The position numbers were made by a program, and so were the translations under genes. A model generated the notes under the pieces. The model worked only from the letters and a program-made list of their open reading frames with translations, made no database searches and had not been told where the DNA came from. Positions 25,140 through 32,563 of a DNA stretch of 34,371 bases are shown piece by piece (within the stretch, counting starts at the first letter, position 1; each line of letters starts with the position of its first letter). This DNA comes from Castellaniella sp041677825 (GTDB lineage Bacteria > Pseudomonadota > Gammaproteobacteria > Burkholderiales > Burkholderiaceae_B): NCBI RefSeq assembly GCF_041677825.1, contig NZ_JBAYPG010000032.1:1-34371 (forward strand). The letters run 5' to 3'.

Positions 25140-25166
25140 ATTGTTCAACAATAATTGTTGAACAAT
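25140..25166. promoter_or_regulatory. Double operator: perfect 27-bp palindrome upstream of the ectC-like operon
   Basis: A perfect inverted repeat with 13-bp arms around a single central A at 25153. Each arm contains a smaller palindrome, TTGTTCAACAA (25141-25151) and TTGTTGAACAA (25155-25165). The TTGT..ACAA form is typical of FadR-type GntR regulators. It lies 5 bases upstream of the earliest possible start of the binding-protein gene and 26 bases from the preferred one, so it may overlap the transcription start and block it. The GntR protein of the operon is the likely binder. Confidence 0.75.
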
Positions 25167-25263
25167 CAGAGTAGAGGCTATTTTTGCCGCAGGCAATATG
25201 GGATTTCCCTTACATGACACCCCGTGACGAGGCTGGCCCCCTATGCATCAGGCCACTACCGGA

Positions 25264-26010
25264 TCAGGCCATGTGCTGGCCACCGTTCATGGACACCCGG
25301 CTGCCGGTCATGAAGGCTGCCGCATCGCTGGCCATGAAGACCACCAGGGCGGCGATCTCCGCCGGCTGGCCAAGGCGCCCCACCGGGATGCCATCGATGA
25401 TTCTGCGCAGCGCGTCTTCTGGCACGCCGCGCACCATTTCGGTATCCAGATAGCCAGGCGCCACGGTGTTGACCGTGATGCCCTTGCGCGCCACTTCCTG
25501 TGCCAGCGCCATGGTGAAACCATGCACACCTGCCTTGGAAGCTGAATAATTGGTCTGCCCGAACTGCCCTTTGGTGCCGTTGATCGACGAAATGTTGATG
25601 ATGCGACCCCAGCCGCGCTCGAGCATCGGGCCCAGCAAGGGCTTGGTCATGTTGAACATGGAGTACAGGTTGGTGCGCAGGACCTGGTCCCAATCATCGA
25701 ATTCCAGCTTGCGCAGCGTGGCATCGCGCACGATGCCGGCATTGTTGACCAGAATGTCCACCTGCCGACCGTCCTCGTGGATCTGGCGCGCAAGCGCCTG
25801 GGTCGAGCCGAAGTCGGCCACGTCCACGCCATAGGCGGTGAAGCGGCGACCCTGTGTGGCCTGAGCCTGCAGCCAGGCGGGAATGCGCGGGTTGCCAGGC
25901 GTATGGGCAATGATCACTGCGTGGCCGGCATCCAGCAAGGCACAGGCAATGGCCTCGCCCAGCCCGCGATTGCCGCCCGTGACCAGTGCGGTGCGCTTGA
26001 TCTCAGTCAT
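25264..26010 (-). CDS. phaB: PhaB-type acetoacetyl-CoA reductase (short-chain dehydrogenase)
   Basis: A 248-residue SDR enzyme. The cofactor motif is ALVTGGNRGLGEAIA at residues 8-22, followed by NNAG (89-92), and the catalytic residues Ser142, Tyr155 and Lys159 in SSINGTKGQFGQTNYSASK. The GTKGQFGQ.NYSA.KAG.HGFT block and TVNTVAPGYLDTEMV are typical of PhaB, which reduces acetoacetyl-CoA to 3-hydroxybutyryl-CoA for polyhydroxyalkanoate synthesis. The GNRGLG loop differs slightly from the common GMGGIG. No phaC or phaA lies here, so a relative acting on another 3-oxoacyl-CoA is possible. The promoter region of the ectC-like operon lies downstream of its stop. Confidence 0.85.
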   Translation of the reverse strand: MTEIKRTALVTGGNRGLGEAIACALLDAGHAVIIAHTPGNPRIPAWLQAQATQGRRFTAYGVDVADFGSTQALARQIHEDGRQVDILVNNAGIVRDATLRKLEFDDWDQVLRTNLYSMFNMTKPLLGPMLERGWGRIINISSINGTKGQFGQTNYSASKAGVHGFTMALAQEVARKGITVNTVAPGYLDTEMVRGVPEDALRRIIDGIPVGRLGQPAEIAALVVFMASDAAAFMTGSRVSMNGGQHMA

Positions 26011-26317
26011 GATTCAATCTCCATCGTGCCACCTCTGCCTGGCCAGCCGGCCCGGGGCCGCCACGGGACCGCGCCGAGGCGTGCCACACGGGTCACGCGG
26101 GCCGGGTGCGTTGGCAAGGCGTGCAGAAAAACACATGCGTTGCACTGCCACTGTACTGCATTCGATCCGCGGGAGGCGCCTGTATGGCGCGACCAGAATC
26201 TCGAGGCTGGCAAATGCTCGGGTGCCAGGCTGGTGCCTCTGCCAATGGCCACCCTGTACAGCGCCGCCAGACTTCGGAACAATACGGGCGATTCATTGCA
26301 GACCGAGACCCATCCCC
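26011..26317. other. Gene-free divergent gap
   Basis: About 307 GC-rich bases between the phaB-like gene (leftward) and the oxygenase pseudogene (rightward). I see no convincing gene, RNA or repeat. Open frames here lack ribosome sites and recognisable motifs. It presumably holds the two promoters. Confidence 0.5.
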
Positions 26318-28415
26318 ATGCCCCGCCCACCCACTGTCGCAGAACTGCTGTCCACACTCGAAGCCGATCAGGCGGCGTTCGCCACCCGTTTGACCCTGGA
26401 TTTCGACCCCCGGATCGAGGTCGATGGGGTGGGCGCCATCGCGCTGCCCATCAGCGCTGGAACGGCCCATCGCCTGTGCGCACAGGCCACCCTGGCCCGC
26501 CACGGCTACAAGGACGAGACCCGGCTGGATCTCGATGTTCTCGATGTACGTGACACCTGGGAAATCCCGGCCTCGGCCGTGCGCTTGACAGCCGAAGGTT
26601 GGCCCGCTGTACTGGACCACACGCTGGCACGCATACAGGAAGAACTGGGCCTGCCCACAGCCAGTCGGCTGACGGCGGCACCGGACAAATTGCTGATCTA
26701 TGGGCCCGGGCAGTTCTTCCTGCCGCACCAGGACACTGAAAAAGAAGACGGCATGATGGCCACCCTCATCATCACCTTGCCGTCCGACTTTTCGGGGAGT
26801 GAATTCCGGGTCTCCCACCAGAACCAGACCCTGAGATCCCGAGGCTCGCGCAAGCACCTCAGCGTGGTGGCCTTTTATGCAGACTGCCCGCACGAAGCCC
26901 GTCCGGTGACCGCAGGCTACCGCGTGGTACTGACGTACAACCTCATGCTGCCCGAAACATCCGCCCCGCAACGCCTGCCTGAACAAGGCGTTCAAGCAGT
27001 GGCTGACGCATTGACGCGTCACTGGAACACCCCGGTGCCCAGCCGCTGGGCACACGACCGGGAACGACCCGCACCCGATCGCCTGGTTTTCCTGCTGGAC
27101 CATGAGTACACCCAACGCAGCCTGTCGTGGAAACGCCTCAAGGGCGTGGATCGCCCCCGAGCACTTGCCCTGCGCGAAGCTGCGCGCCTGTGAGCGATGA
27201 TGAGTTGTGTTTCGTACGCCCGACCGTGGATTTCGACCCCTATGAATCCGAATACGAAGGCTTCATGGGCAATTATGGCGACACCATGGACCGCTGGTAT
27301 CACCGGGCTGCCGTGGTCATCTGGACCAAGGACAGGCGCTTCATCATGCAGGCCAGGCAGGATCGCTCTGGGGCCTGCAGCAAATCCGGCAGGGGCTTCA
27401 ATCGGGCCAACATGAACAGGCCCTGTTGCAGACGCAGGCCCTGCTTGCCCACTGGAAGCCCGGCCATATCCATGCGGATGCTCGGGATCCGCTGCTGACT
27501 GCTGCATTGCCAGTGGCCGTCGGCATCGACGATGCCGTTGCAGCGATGGCCCTGCTCGAACCATTCGGTCTCGAAGACCTGGCAGCCGATGCAGTTGCCG
27601 ATTTCCTTGCGTTGATCCCTCAGTACGGCGTGTCCTGGACCCTGCAGTGCCTGCAAGGCTGGGAGGCAACGCGCGGTCCCCAAGCGTCCCGATACGTTCC
27701 GGAACGGGCGTGGCATTGGGTCGTGAACACGCTGCCATCGCTGGTACGGCACACTGCGGACTCGAACTCGGCAGAGGCCATCGACCTGATCCGGCCCGTC
27801 ATCGACACGTACTGGGTTGCATTGAATCAGGATCTGGCCCGGATCCGGGACACGGCAGGGCAGGCCAGCAGCATCGGCGAGCAGCAGAAACTCGCCCCGG
27901 CCATGCTGGTCTTGCTGGATGCCGCCCACGCACTGCACGGTGCAGACAGGGAACAGGCCATGATGGCCACACTGCAGAGCGGGGCCTACCGCCTGCCATT
28001 TCTGCTCGGCATCCTGCATGCCGCAAGCGAAGCCCCTGCCTGGCGGCGCCTGTCTCCGCTACGTACCTGGTGCACAGATCTGCTGACCAGGCTTCTGGAT
28101 ACGCCGACACGCGCCCCTGGAGACTGGTCCATCTCCGCACCCGGGGATTTTCCGGAGGCTGCGGCGCCGATCTTCAGGGAATTCTTGCGGTCGAGCCAGC
28201 AGCAATCCCTCACTTGGCCGCTGGCCAAGGCAGGCCGCGACAGCATTCAGGCCTGGATACGCCATCACGGGCTACCCATCCGGTGCTCGGTACTGAAAAC
28301 CGGCAGCCCGCACAAGCTCGTTCTGGAGAAAACCAGAAACCTGTTTGTCCAGGCCACCCGGGAAAGGCAGGCCATGGTCCAGGAACTGGCCTGGCTGCGC
28401 AGCCATGCAGATTGA
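26318..28415 (+). pseudogene. 2OG-Fe(II) oxygenase family protein, broken by a deletion and a frameshift
   Basis: Three frames carry one protein. Part A (26318-27193) has the oxygenase core: His137 and Asp139 in FFLPHQDTEKEDGM, the distal His192 (DCPHEARP) and Arg202 in GYRVVLTYN. It stops at a TGA after ALREAARL. Part B starts at once in another frame, SDDELCFVRPTVDFDP then SEYEGFMGNYGDTMDRWYHR, to about 27357. Part C, in the third frame, reads SLWGLQQIRQGLQ and runs to the stop at 28415. Related proteins, as I recall them, carry an acidic segment of several dozen residues between A and B, so that junction is probably a deletion. The C-terminal half lacks a named domain. Part A alone might fold, but the full protein cannot be made. 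Confidence 0.8.
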
Positions 28416-28524
28416 GCCGGGTCATCCAGGCACGGGCCGGGCCGTCAGTTGTATGCGCAACACCGCGCGGACATGCGCGATGGCGTCGAACCAGGGTGGA
28501 GCCCGGAAGCCAGCAAAAACCCCT

Positions 28525-29676
28525 TCATGCCCGAGCGGGTAACGGCTGCGGCACGTCCTGCACGGGCTGCTCGATGTACACCGACTGGCTGGGGAAGGCA
28601 AAATTTGCACCGGCATCCGCCACGATGTCCTTGATGCGGTAGGCCAACTGCTCTTTGTGCTCGAGCCATTCGCCCCAGTTTGTGGTGGTCGTGAAGGTAT
28701 ACAGCATGATGTCGATGGACGAATCGCCGAATGAATCGATACGCACAAACAACGAAGCGCTGGGCGGCTGTACAAACACCCCCGATGTCTTCAGGTAGTG
28801 CTCGATCTGGTCACGAATTTGCTTGAGCTGCTCGACCGATGTGCGGTATTCGAGCGCGATCTTCCACGAAATGCGGCGCGCTGTCATGCGTGAAAAGTTG
28901 GTGACCGCTGCATCGGACAGCTTCATGTTGGGCACTGACACAGGTGCATCGTCGAAGCGGCGGATCCGGGTCGAGCGAAAGCCGATGTGTTCGACGGTAC
29001 CTTCTGCCACGCCTTCGACCAGTATCCAGTCACCCTTCAGGAACTGTTTTTCAAAAAGGATGCACAAACCACCAATCAGGTTGCGAAACAATTCTTGTGC
29101 GCCAAGGGCAACCGCCACCCCGAACAGGCCCAGGCCTGCCAGAATGGGGCCCACCTGTATGCCCCACAATTGCAGTATCGTGGCCGCCCCGACGATCAGC
29201 ACCACCCAGCGCACGCCCTTGATCAGCCAGTCGATCATGTCGTGTGTCAATACCCTGTCGAGGCGCTTGAGCAGGTTGCTGACCGGGATGGTGATGTCGT
29301 AAATGGCCCAGAAAATGGCAATCGCCACCAGGGTTCTGACCACGCGGTCACCCAGGACGCTCAAATCGTCTTTGAGCCCAATGTACTGAAAGGCAAAAAA
29401 CACACCAAATGTCACGAATAGCAATTGCAATGGCCCGGCCAGCGCGTGAATCAGCACCTGATCGAAATCGGTGCCTTTCTTCTGCCCCTTTTTGTGAAAC
29501 CAGCGCGTGATGGCTCTGGTAATGACTTTGCGGAACACCCCTCTGAGCGCATAAAACACCAGAAAAATGCCGATGGCTATCAGGGCATCGCCAATGGAGT
29601 AACCAAGAACACCGGTATTCCATACGTCTCTGGACAGTGCCCAAAAATCATTCAATTGCTTCATCAGACTGGTCAC
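28525..29676 (-). CDS. MscS-family mechanosensitive ion channel
   Basis: A 383-residue inner-membrane protein. Three to four hydrophobic segments occupy the first 170 residues. The pore-lining helix and start of the beta domain are GPILAGLGLFGVAVALGAQ and ELFRNLIGGLCILFEKQF, followed by GDWILVEGVAEGTVEHIGFR, RRFDDAPVSVPN and a C-terminal alpha/beta domain. It opens when membrane tension rises and releases solutes. The GTG at 29676 has AGGAG at a good distance, whereas the ATG at 29664 has none. The frame stays open upstream into an IS-like remnant, which I do not count as part of the protein. Confidence 0.9.
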   Translation of the reverse strand: MTSLMKQLNDFWALSRDVWNTGVLGYSIGDALIAIGIFLVFYALRGVFRKVITRAITRWFHKKGQKKGTDFDQVLIHALAGPLQLLFVTFGVFFAFQYIGLKDDLSVLGDRVVRTLVAIAIFWAIYDITIPVSNLLKRLDRVLTHDMIDWLIKGVRWVVLIVGAATILQLWGIQVGPILAGLGLFGVAVALGAQELFRNLIGGLCILFEKQFLKGDWILVEGVAEGTVEHIGFRSTRIRRFDDAPVSVPNMKLSDAAVTNFSRMTARRISWKIALEYRTSVEQLKQIRDQIEHYLKTSGVFVQPPSASLFVRIDSFGDSSIDIMLYTFTTTTNWGEWLEHKEQLAYRIKDIVADAGANFAFPSQSVYIEQPVQDVPQPLPARA

Positions 29677-29699
29677 GCGTACTGTTCTCCTGAAAGATC

Positions 29700-29870
29700 T
29701 GCTTGACATCCTCCCTTCCCTCTCGCTGATGCTCGGCACCCAAGGGCGCAAAGGAAGGGGATCCCTGCTGTGTTCAGCCCGACAGGGTTGGCTCACTTCG
29801 GTGGGTTCCTGCTGCTGGCGACCTTGCTGCATCGCTCACTTCACAGGCGAACCGGGCGTGTCCAGCCCAT
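29700..29870 (-). mobile_element. Probable IS200/IS605-type end with TnpB tail remnant
   Basis: The plus strand starts TTGACATCCTCCCTTCC and contains an inverted repeat, CCCTTCC (29713-29719) with GGAAGGG (29753-29759), then GGATCCCTGCTG. This resembles the 3' end of tnpB-type IS200/IS605 elements read on the minus strand. The minus frame includes QQQEPTEVSQPC, which looks like a TnpB C-terminal tail, after an in-frame stop. No zinc finger or catalytic domain is left. The call rests on memory of such ends and is moderate. Confidence 0.45.
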
Positions 29871-30238
29871 CAATATTCACCAGGCAAAAGAAAGCCCCAA
29901 GGTTCGGCGACCACAATATAGGTGTGATGCTTACTGCCAGGGGCTGGATAGGAGCATCATACGACGGCCATTATCTTCCGTCAACGTCAAGCTGGAAACG
30001 GAACTTCCAACCTACACGGCCCACATCGGCCACTCCCCAGGCAAGCCATTGCGCCCCTTCGCCCGGCCCGCCACCTTCGCTTCCCCTGCCTGCGCCGTGG
30101 AGATGGACTGCGGGTGCCGGCCGCGCGGCTGAGCGCCGCCACCGGACGGAGGACGGTCTGACTCGCCTAAACTACCCCCCTGACTGTGCTGTTTTTGTCC
30201 TGTAGCTGACCTTGTGGGAAAATCAGCAACAATTAGCA
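29871..30238. other. Gene-free stretch before the restriction-modification locus
   Basis: About 370 bases without a gene I can support. Small open frames have no ribosome sites or known motifs. The base composition falls at 30170-30238, just before the chimeric methyltransferase frame, where its promoter is expected. The boundary between the host sequence and the defence locus probably lies here. Confidence 0.4.
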
Positions 30239-31252
30239 ATGTACACAGCGGAACAAAAGAACATGCGGTTAGTACAAAATTCGGGAGCAGACCGCGTCGT
30301 AGATCTTCTTCGCCCGCACCTGAAACCCGGTACGGATAAACGCATCTGGTGGGGTACAGATGGTAACAATATGCCTCGCCTTAAGCGCTTCCTGAGTGAA
30401 GTGAAATCTGGCCGTGTCCCTCAAACTCTCTGGACCTATGGCGAAGTTGGGCACACACAAGAAGCAAAGAAAGAGCTCCTTGCTGCCGTGACTTTCCCTA
30501 ACTCCGATGTGGTGTTCGACACGCCCAAGCCCACGCGTCTGATGCGCCGGATTCTTCAACTGGCTACCGCGCCGGATTCCGCGGACTTGGTGGTGGATTT
30601 CTTCGCTGGCACGGGAACGACCATGGACGCAGTGTTTGCCCAAAATGCCGAGGATGGCGGAAAGCGTCGCTGCATTCTGGTGCAGTTGCCCGAGCCTCTG
30701 AACGGTGCCACGGCGTCGGGCTGGAAAACCATCGCTGACGTTACCCGCGCCCGTATCCTTAGCGCCGGTAAACGCCATCGCAAAGCCGACCCGCTTTTCA
30801 CTGGCGACACTGGCTTCCGCGTCTTCAAGCTCGACACCTCCAATATCCGCGCCTGGAATCCCAAACCGGATGATCTGGAAGCCACGTTGCTCGACCATCA
30901 GGATCACCTGCTCGAAGGCCGCAGTGAAGCCGATGTGCTGTATGAACTGCTGCTCAAGCTCGGCCTCGACCTGTGCGTGCCCATCGAAAAGCGCAGTATC
31001 AAAGGCCTTGATGTGCATGCCGTCGGCGGCGGCGTGCTGCTGGCTTGTCTTTCCGAAAAGATCACCCGCGATCAGGTGGAGCCACTGGCCCAGGGTATCA
31101 TCGCCTGGCACAAGGAACTGGCACCGGCTGGCCCGATTGGAAAAGAAAGCACCTGCGTGTTCCGTGACAGCGCCTTTGTCGATGACGTGGCCAAAACCAA
31201 CCTGGCCGCTATTTTGAATCAGCACGGCATCCAGAACGTGCGCAGTCTGTGA
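30239..31252 (+). pseudogene. mod: Type III restriction-modification methyltransferase (Mod), N-terminally deleted chimera
   Basis: The 337-codon frame has the C-terminal half of a Type III Mod: NNMPRLKRFLSEVKSG, EVGHTQEAKKELL, the motif I region DFFAGTGTT at residues 120-128, ILVQLPEPL and the helical C-terminal part. In this class the catalytic DPPY motif precedes motif I, and it is absent, so no methylation is expected. Residues 1 to about 30 (MYTAEQKNMRLVQNSGADR, then VVDLLRPHLKPG) do not look like Mod but resemble, from memory, the N-terminus of an SNF2-type helicase found beside such systems. An in-frame deletion may have joined the two. There is no clear ribosome site at the ATG 30239. 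Confidence 0.75.
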
Positions 31253-31260
31253 GGTGCGCC

Positions 31261-32376
31261 ATGCAACCTTATGTGCCAGATGCACTGCCCCTGACCGAGC
31301 TGGACTACCGCCTGTTGTTACCCTTGGTGGGGCAGGCCAATGCCGCCCTGGCACGCTATGACGGTTTGCTGGCGGGCATCCCCAACCCGGCGGTGATGCT
31401 CTCGCCGTTGACCACGCAAGAAGCGGTGCTGTCATCGAAGATTGAAGGCACACAAGCCACGGTGGATGAAGTGCTGGAGCAGGAAGCGGGCTTGCTCAAG
31501 GAGGGCGAGAAGTACAAGGATATTCAGGAAATATCCAATTACCGCAAAGCCTTGTTTGCGGCAAGGCAGCATTTGGAAGTCTATCCGATCCGTTTGAGCT
31601 TCGTGCGTGAGCTGCACCGGATCTTGCTGGACAGCGTGCGCGGCCAGGACAAGACGCCAGGTGAGTTTCGCCGCGACCAGAACTGGATTGGGCGGCCGGG
31701 TTGCACCATCGAACAAGCCACCTTTGTTCCGCCCAATCCACTGCAACTACCCAATTTTCTGAAAGCATGGGAGCAATATCTGAATAGTGATGACATGGAT
31801 TTCCTGATCCAGACGGCTGTGGTGCATGCGCAGTTTGAGTTGCTGCATCCGTTCAAGGACGGCAATGGGCGTATCGGCCGCATTCTGATTCCGCTGTTTT
31901 TGTATCAGAAGCGGGCACTGTCGCAGCCCATGTTTTACCTGTCCGAATATCTGGAAAATCACCGGGACGAGTACTACCAGCGGCTCAAGGCGATCTCGGC
32001 GAGCAAGGACTGGAATGGCTGGATTGCCTTCTTCCTGCGTGCCACGATTGAGCAAGCCGCGCAGAACATTCGGCGAGTCGAGGCCATCAAGGCCCTGTAC
32101 GACGAGATGAAGGTGGCGATTCAGGAGACGACACACTCCCAGTACTCGATACACCTGCTCGATGCCATTTTCAGCAAACCCATTTTTCGTCTCTCTGATT
32201 TGGCTCACCAACTGACGGCGGACTTTGGCATCCACGACAAGACCGCACCGGCCTTGCTGCGGCAATTGCGGGACGCTGGCATTTTGCGGGAATTGCAGCC
32301 TGGCAGTGGCCGCCGTGCCGCTACCCTGTGCTTTCCGCGCCTGGTCAACCTTGCTGAAGGTAAGGAGGTTATGTGA
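31261..32376 (+). CDS. Fic-family protein (adenylyltransferase)
   Basis: A 371-residue Fic protein. The catalytic motif HPFKDGNGRIGR lies at residues 196-207. A class II inhibitory helix, SSKIEGT (58-64, with Glu62), lies in the N-terminal Fic_N domain (AVLSSKIEGTQATVDEVL). The C-terminal 90 residues form a winged-helix-like region (FSKPIFRLSDLAHQL, PALLRQLRDAGILRELQ). Fic proteins AMPylate target proteins, and the inhibitory Glu keeps activity low. The ATG at 31261 has GAGGTG upstream and starts eight bases after the mod frame, so it belongs to that operon. Fic genes are recurrent members of this type of restriction-modification cluster. Confidence 0.93.
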   Translation: MQPYVPDALPLTELDYRLLLPLVGQANAALARYDGLLAGIPNPAVMLSPLTTQEAVLSSKIEGTQATVDEVLEQEAGLLKEGEKYKDIQEISNYRKALFAARQHLEVYPIRLSFVRELHRILLDSVRGQDKTPGEFRRDQNWIGRPGCTIEQATFVPPNPLQLPNFLKAWEQYLNSDDMDFLIQTAVVHAQFELLHPFKDGNGRIGRILIPLFLYQKRALSQPMFYLSEYLENHRDEYYQRLKAISASKDWNGWIAFFLRATIEQAAQNIRRVEAIKALYDEMKVAIQETTHSQYSIHLLDAIFSKPIFRLSDLAHQLTADFGIHDKTAPALLRQLRDAGILRELQPGSGRRAATLCFPRLVNLAEGKEVM

Positions 32377-32382
32377 CGGAGA

Positions 32383-32550
32383 CTTGGTGCAGTAGCTTGA
32401 CGCCACAAGCTTTTTTTCGGAGCCTAAGTTTGATTTTGGACTCCGCAAGTGCGCTTGTGTCAGTTGCAGACTCCACAAATTCCTTTGCGGAGTCTGTTTT
32501 TGGTTGTGGACTCCACAAATGTTCTTGTATCAGTTGCAGGCTCCACAAAA
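32383..32550 (+). repeat. 70-bp tandem repeat of hairpin-forming units between fic and res
   Basis: Unit 1 is 32411-32480 and unit 2 is 32481-32550; they match at 54 of 70 positions. A degenerate part-copy is visible at 32383-32410. Each unit contains GGACTCC(G/A)CAA, a CTTGT.TCAGTTGCAG core and CTCCACAAA. AGACTCCACAAA (32469-32480) and TTTGCGGAGTCT (32485-32496... read through AGTCT) face each other across TTCC as a hairpin with one mismatch. The stretch fills the gap between the two genes. Its function is unknown; an RNA structure or protein-binding array is possible. Confidence 0.75.
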
Positions 32551-32563
32551 GTCGGGAAGGCGT

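Noticed and set aside
28422..28775. Extra small gene on the minus strand overlapping the 3' end of the MscS gene
   Set aside because: It overlaps the MscS coding end in another frame, has no ribosome site and no recognisable motif.
32411..32550. CRISPR array
   Set aside because: The 70-bp units are contiguous, diverged and only about two in number, with no unique spacers; no cas genes are present.
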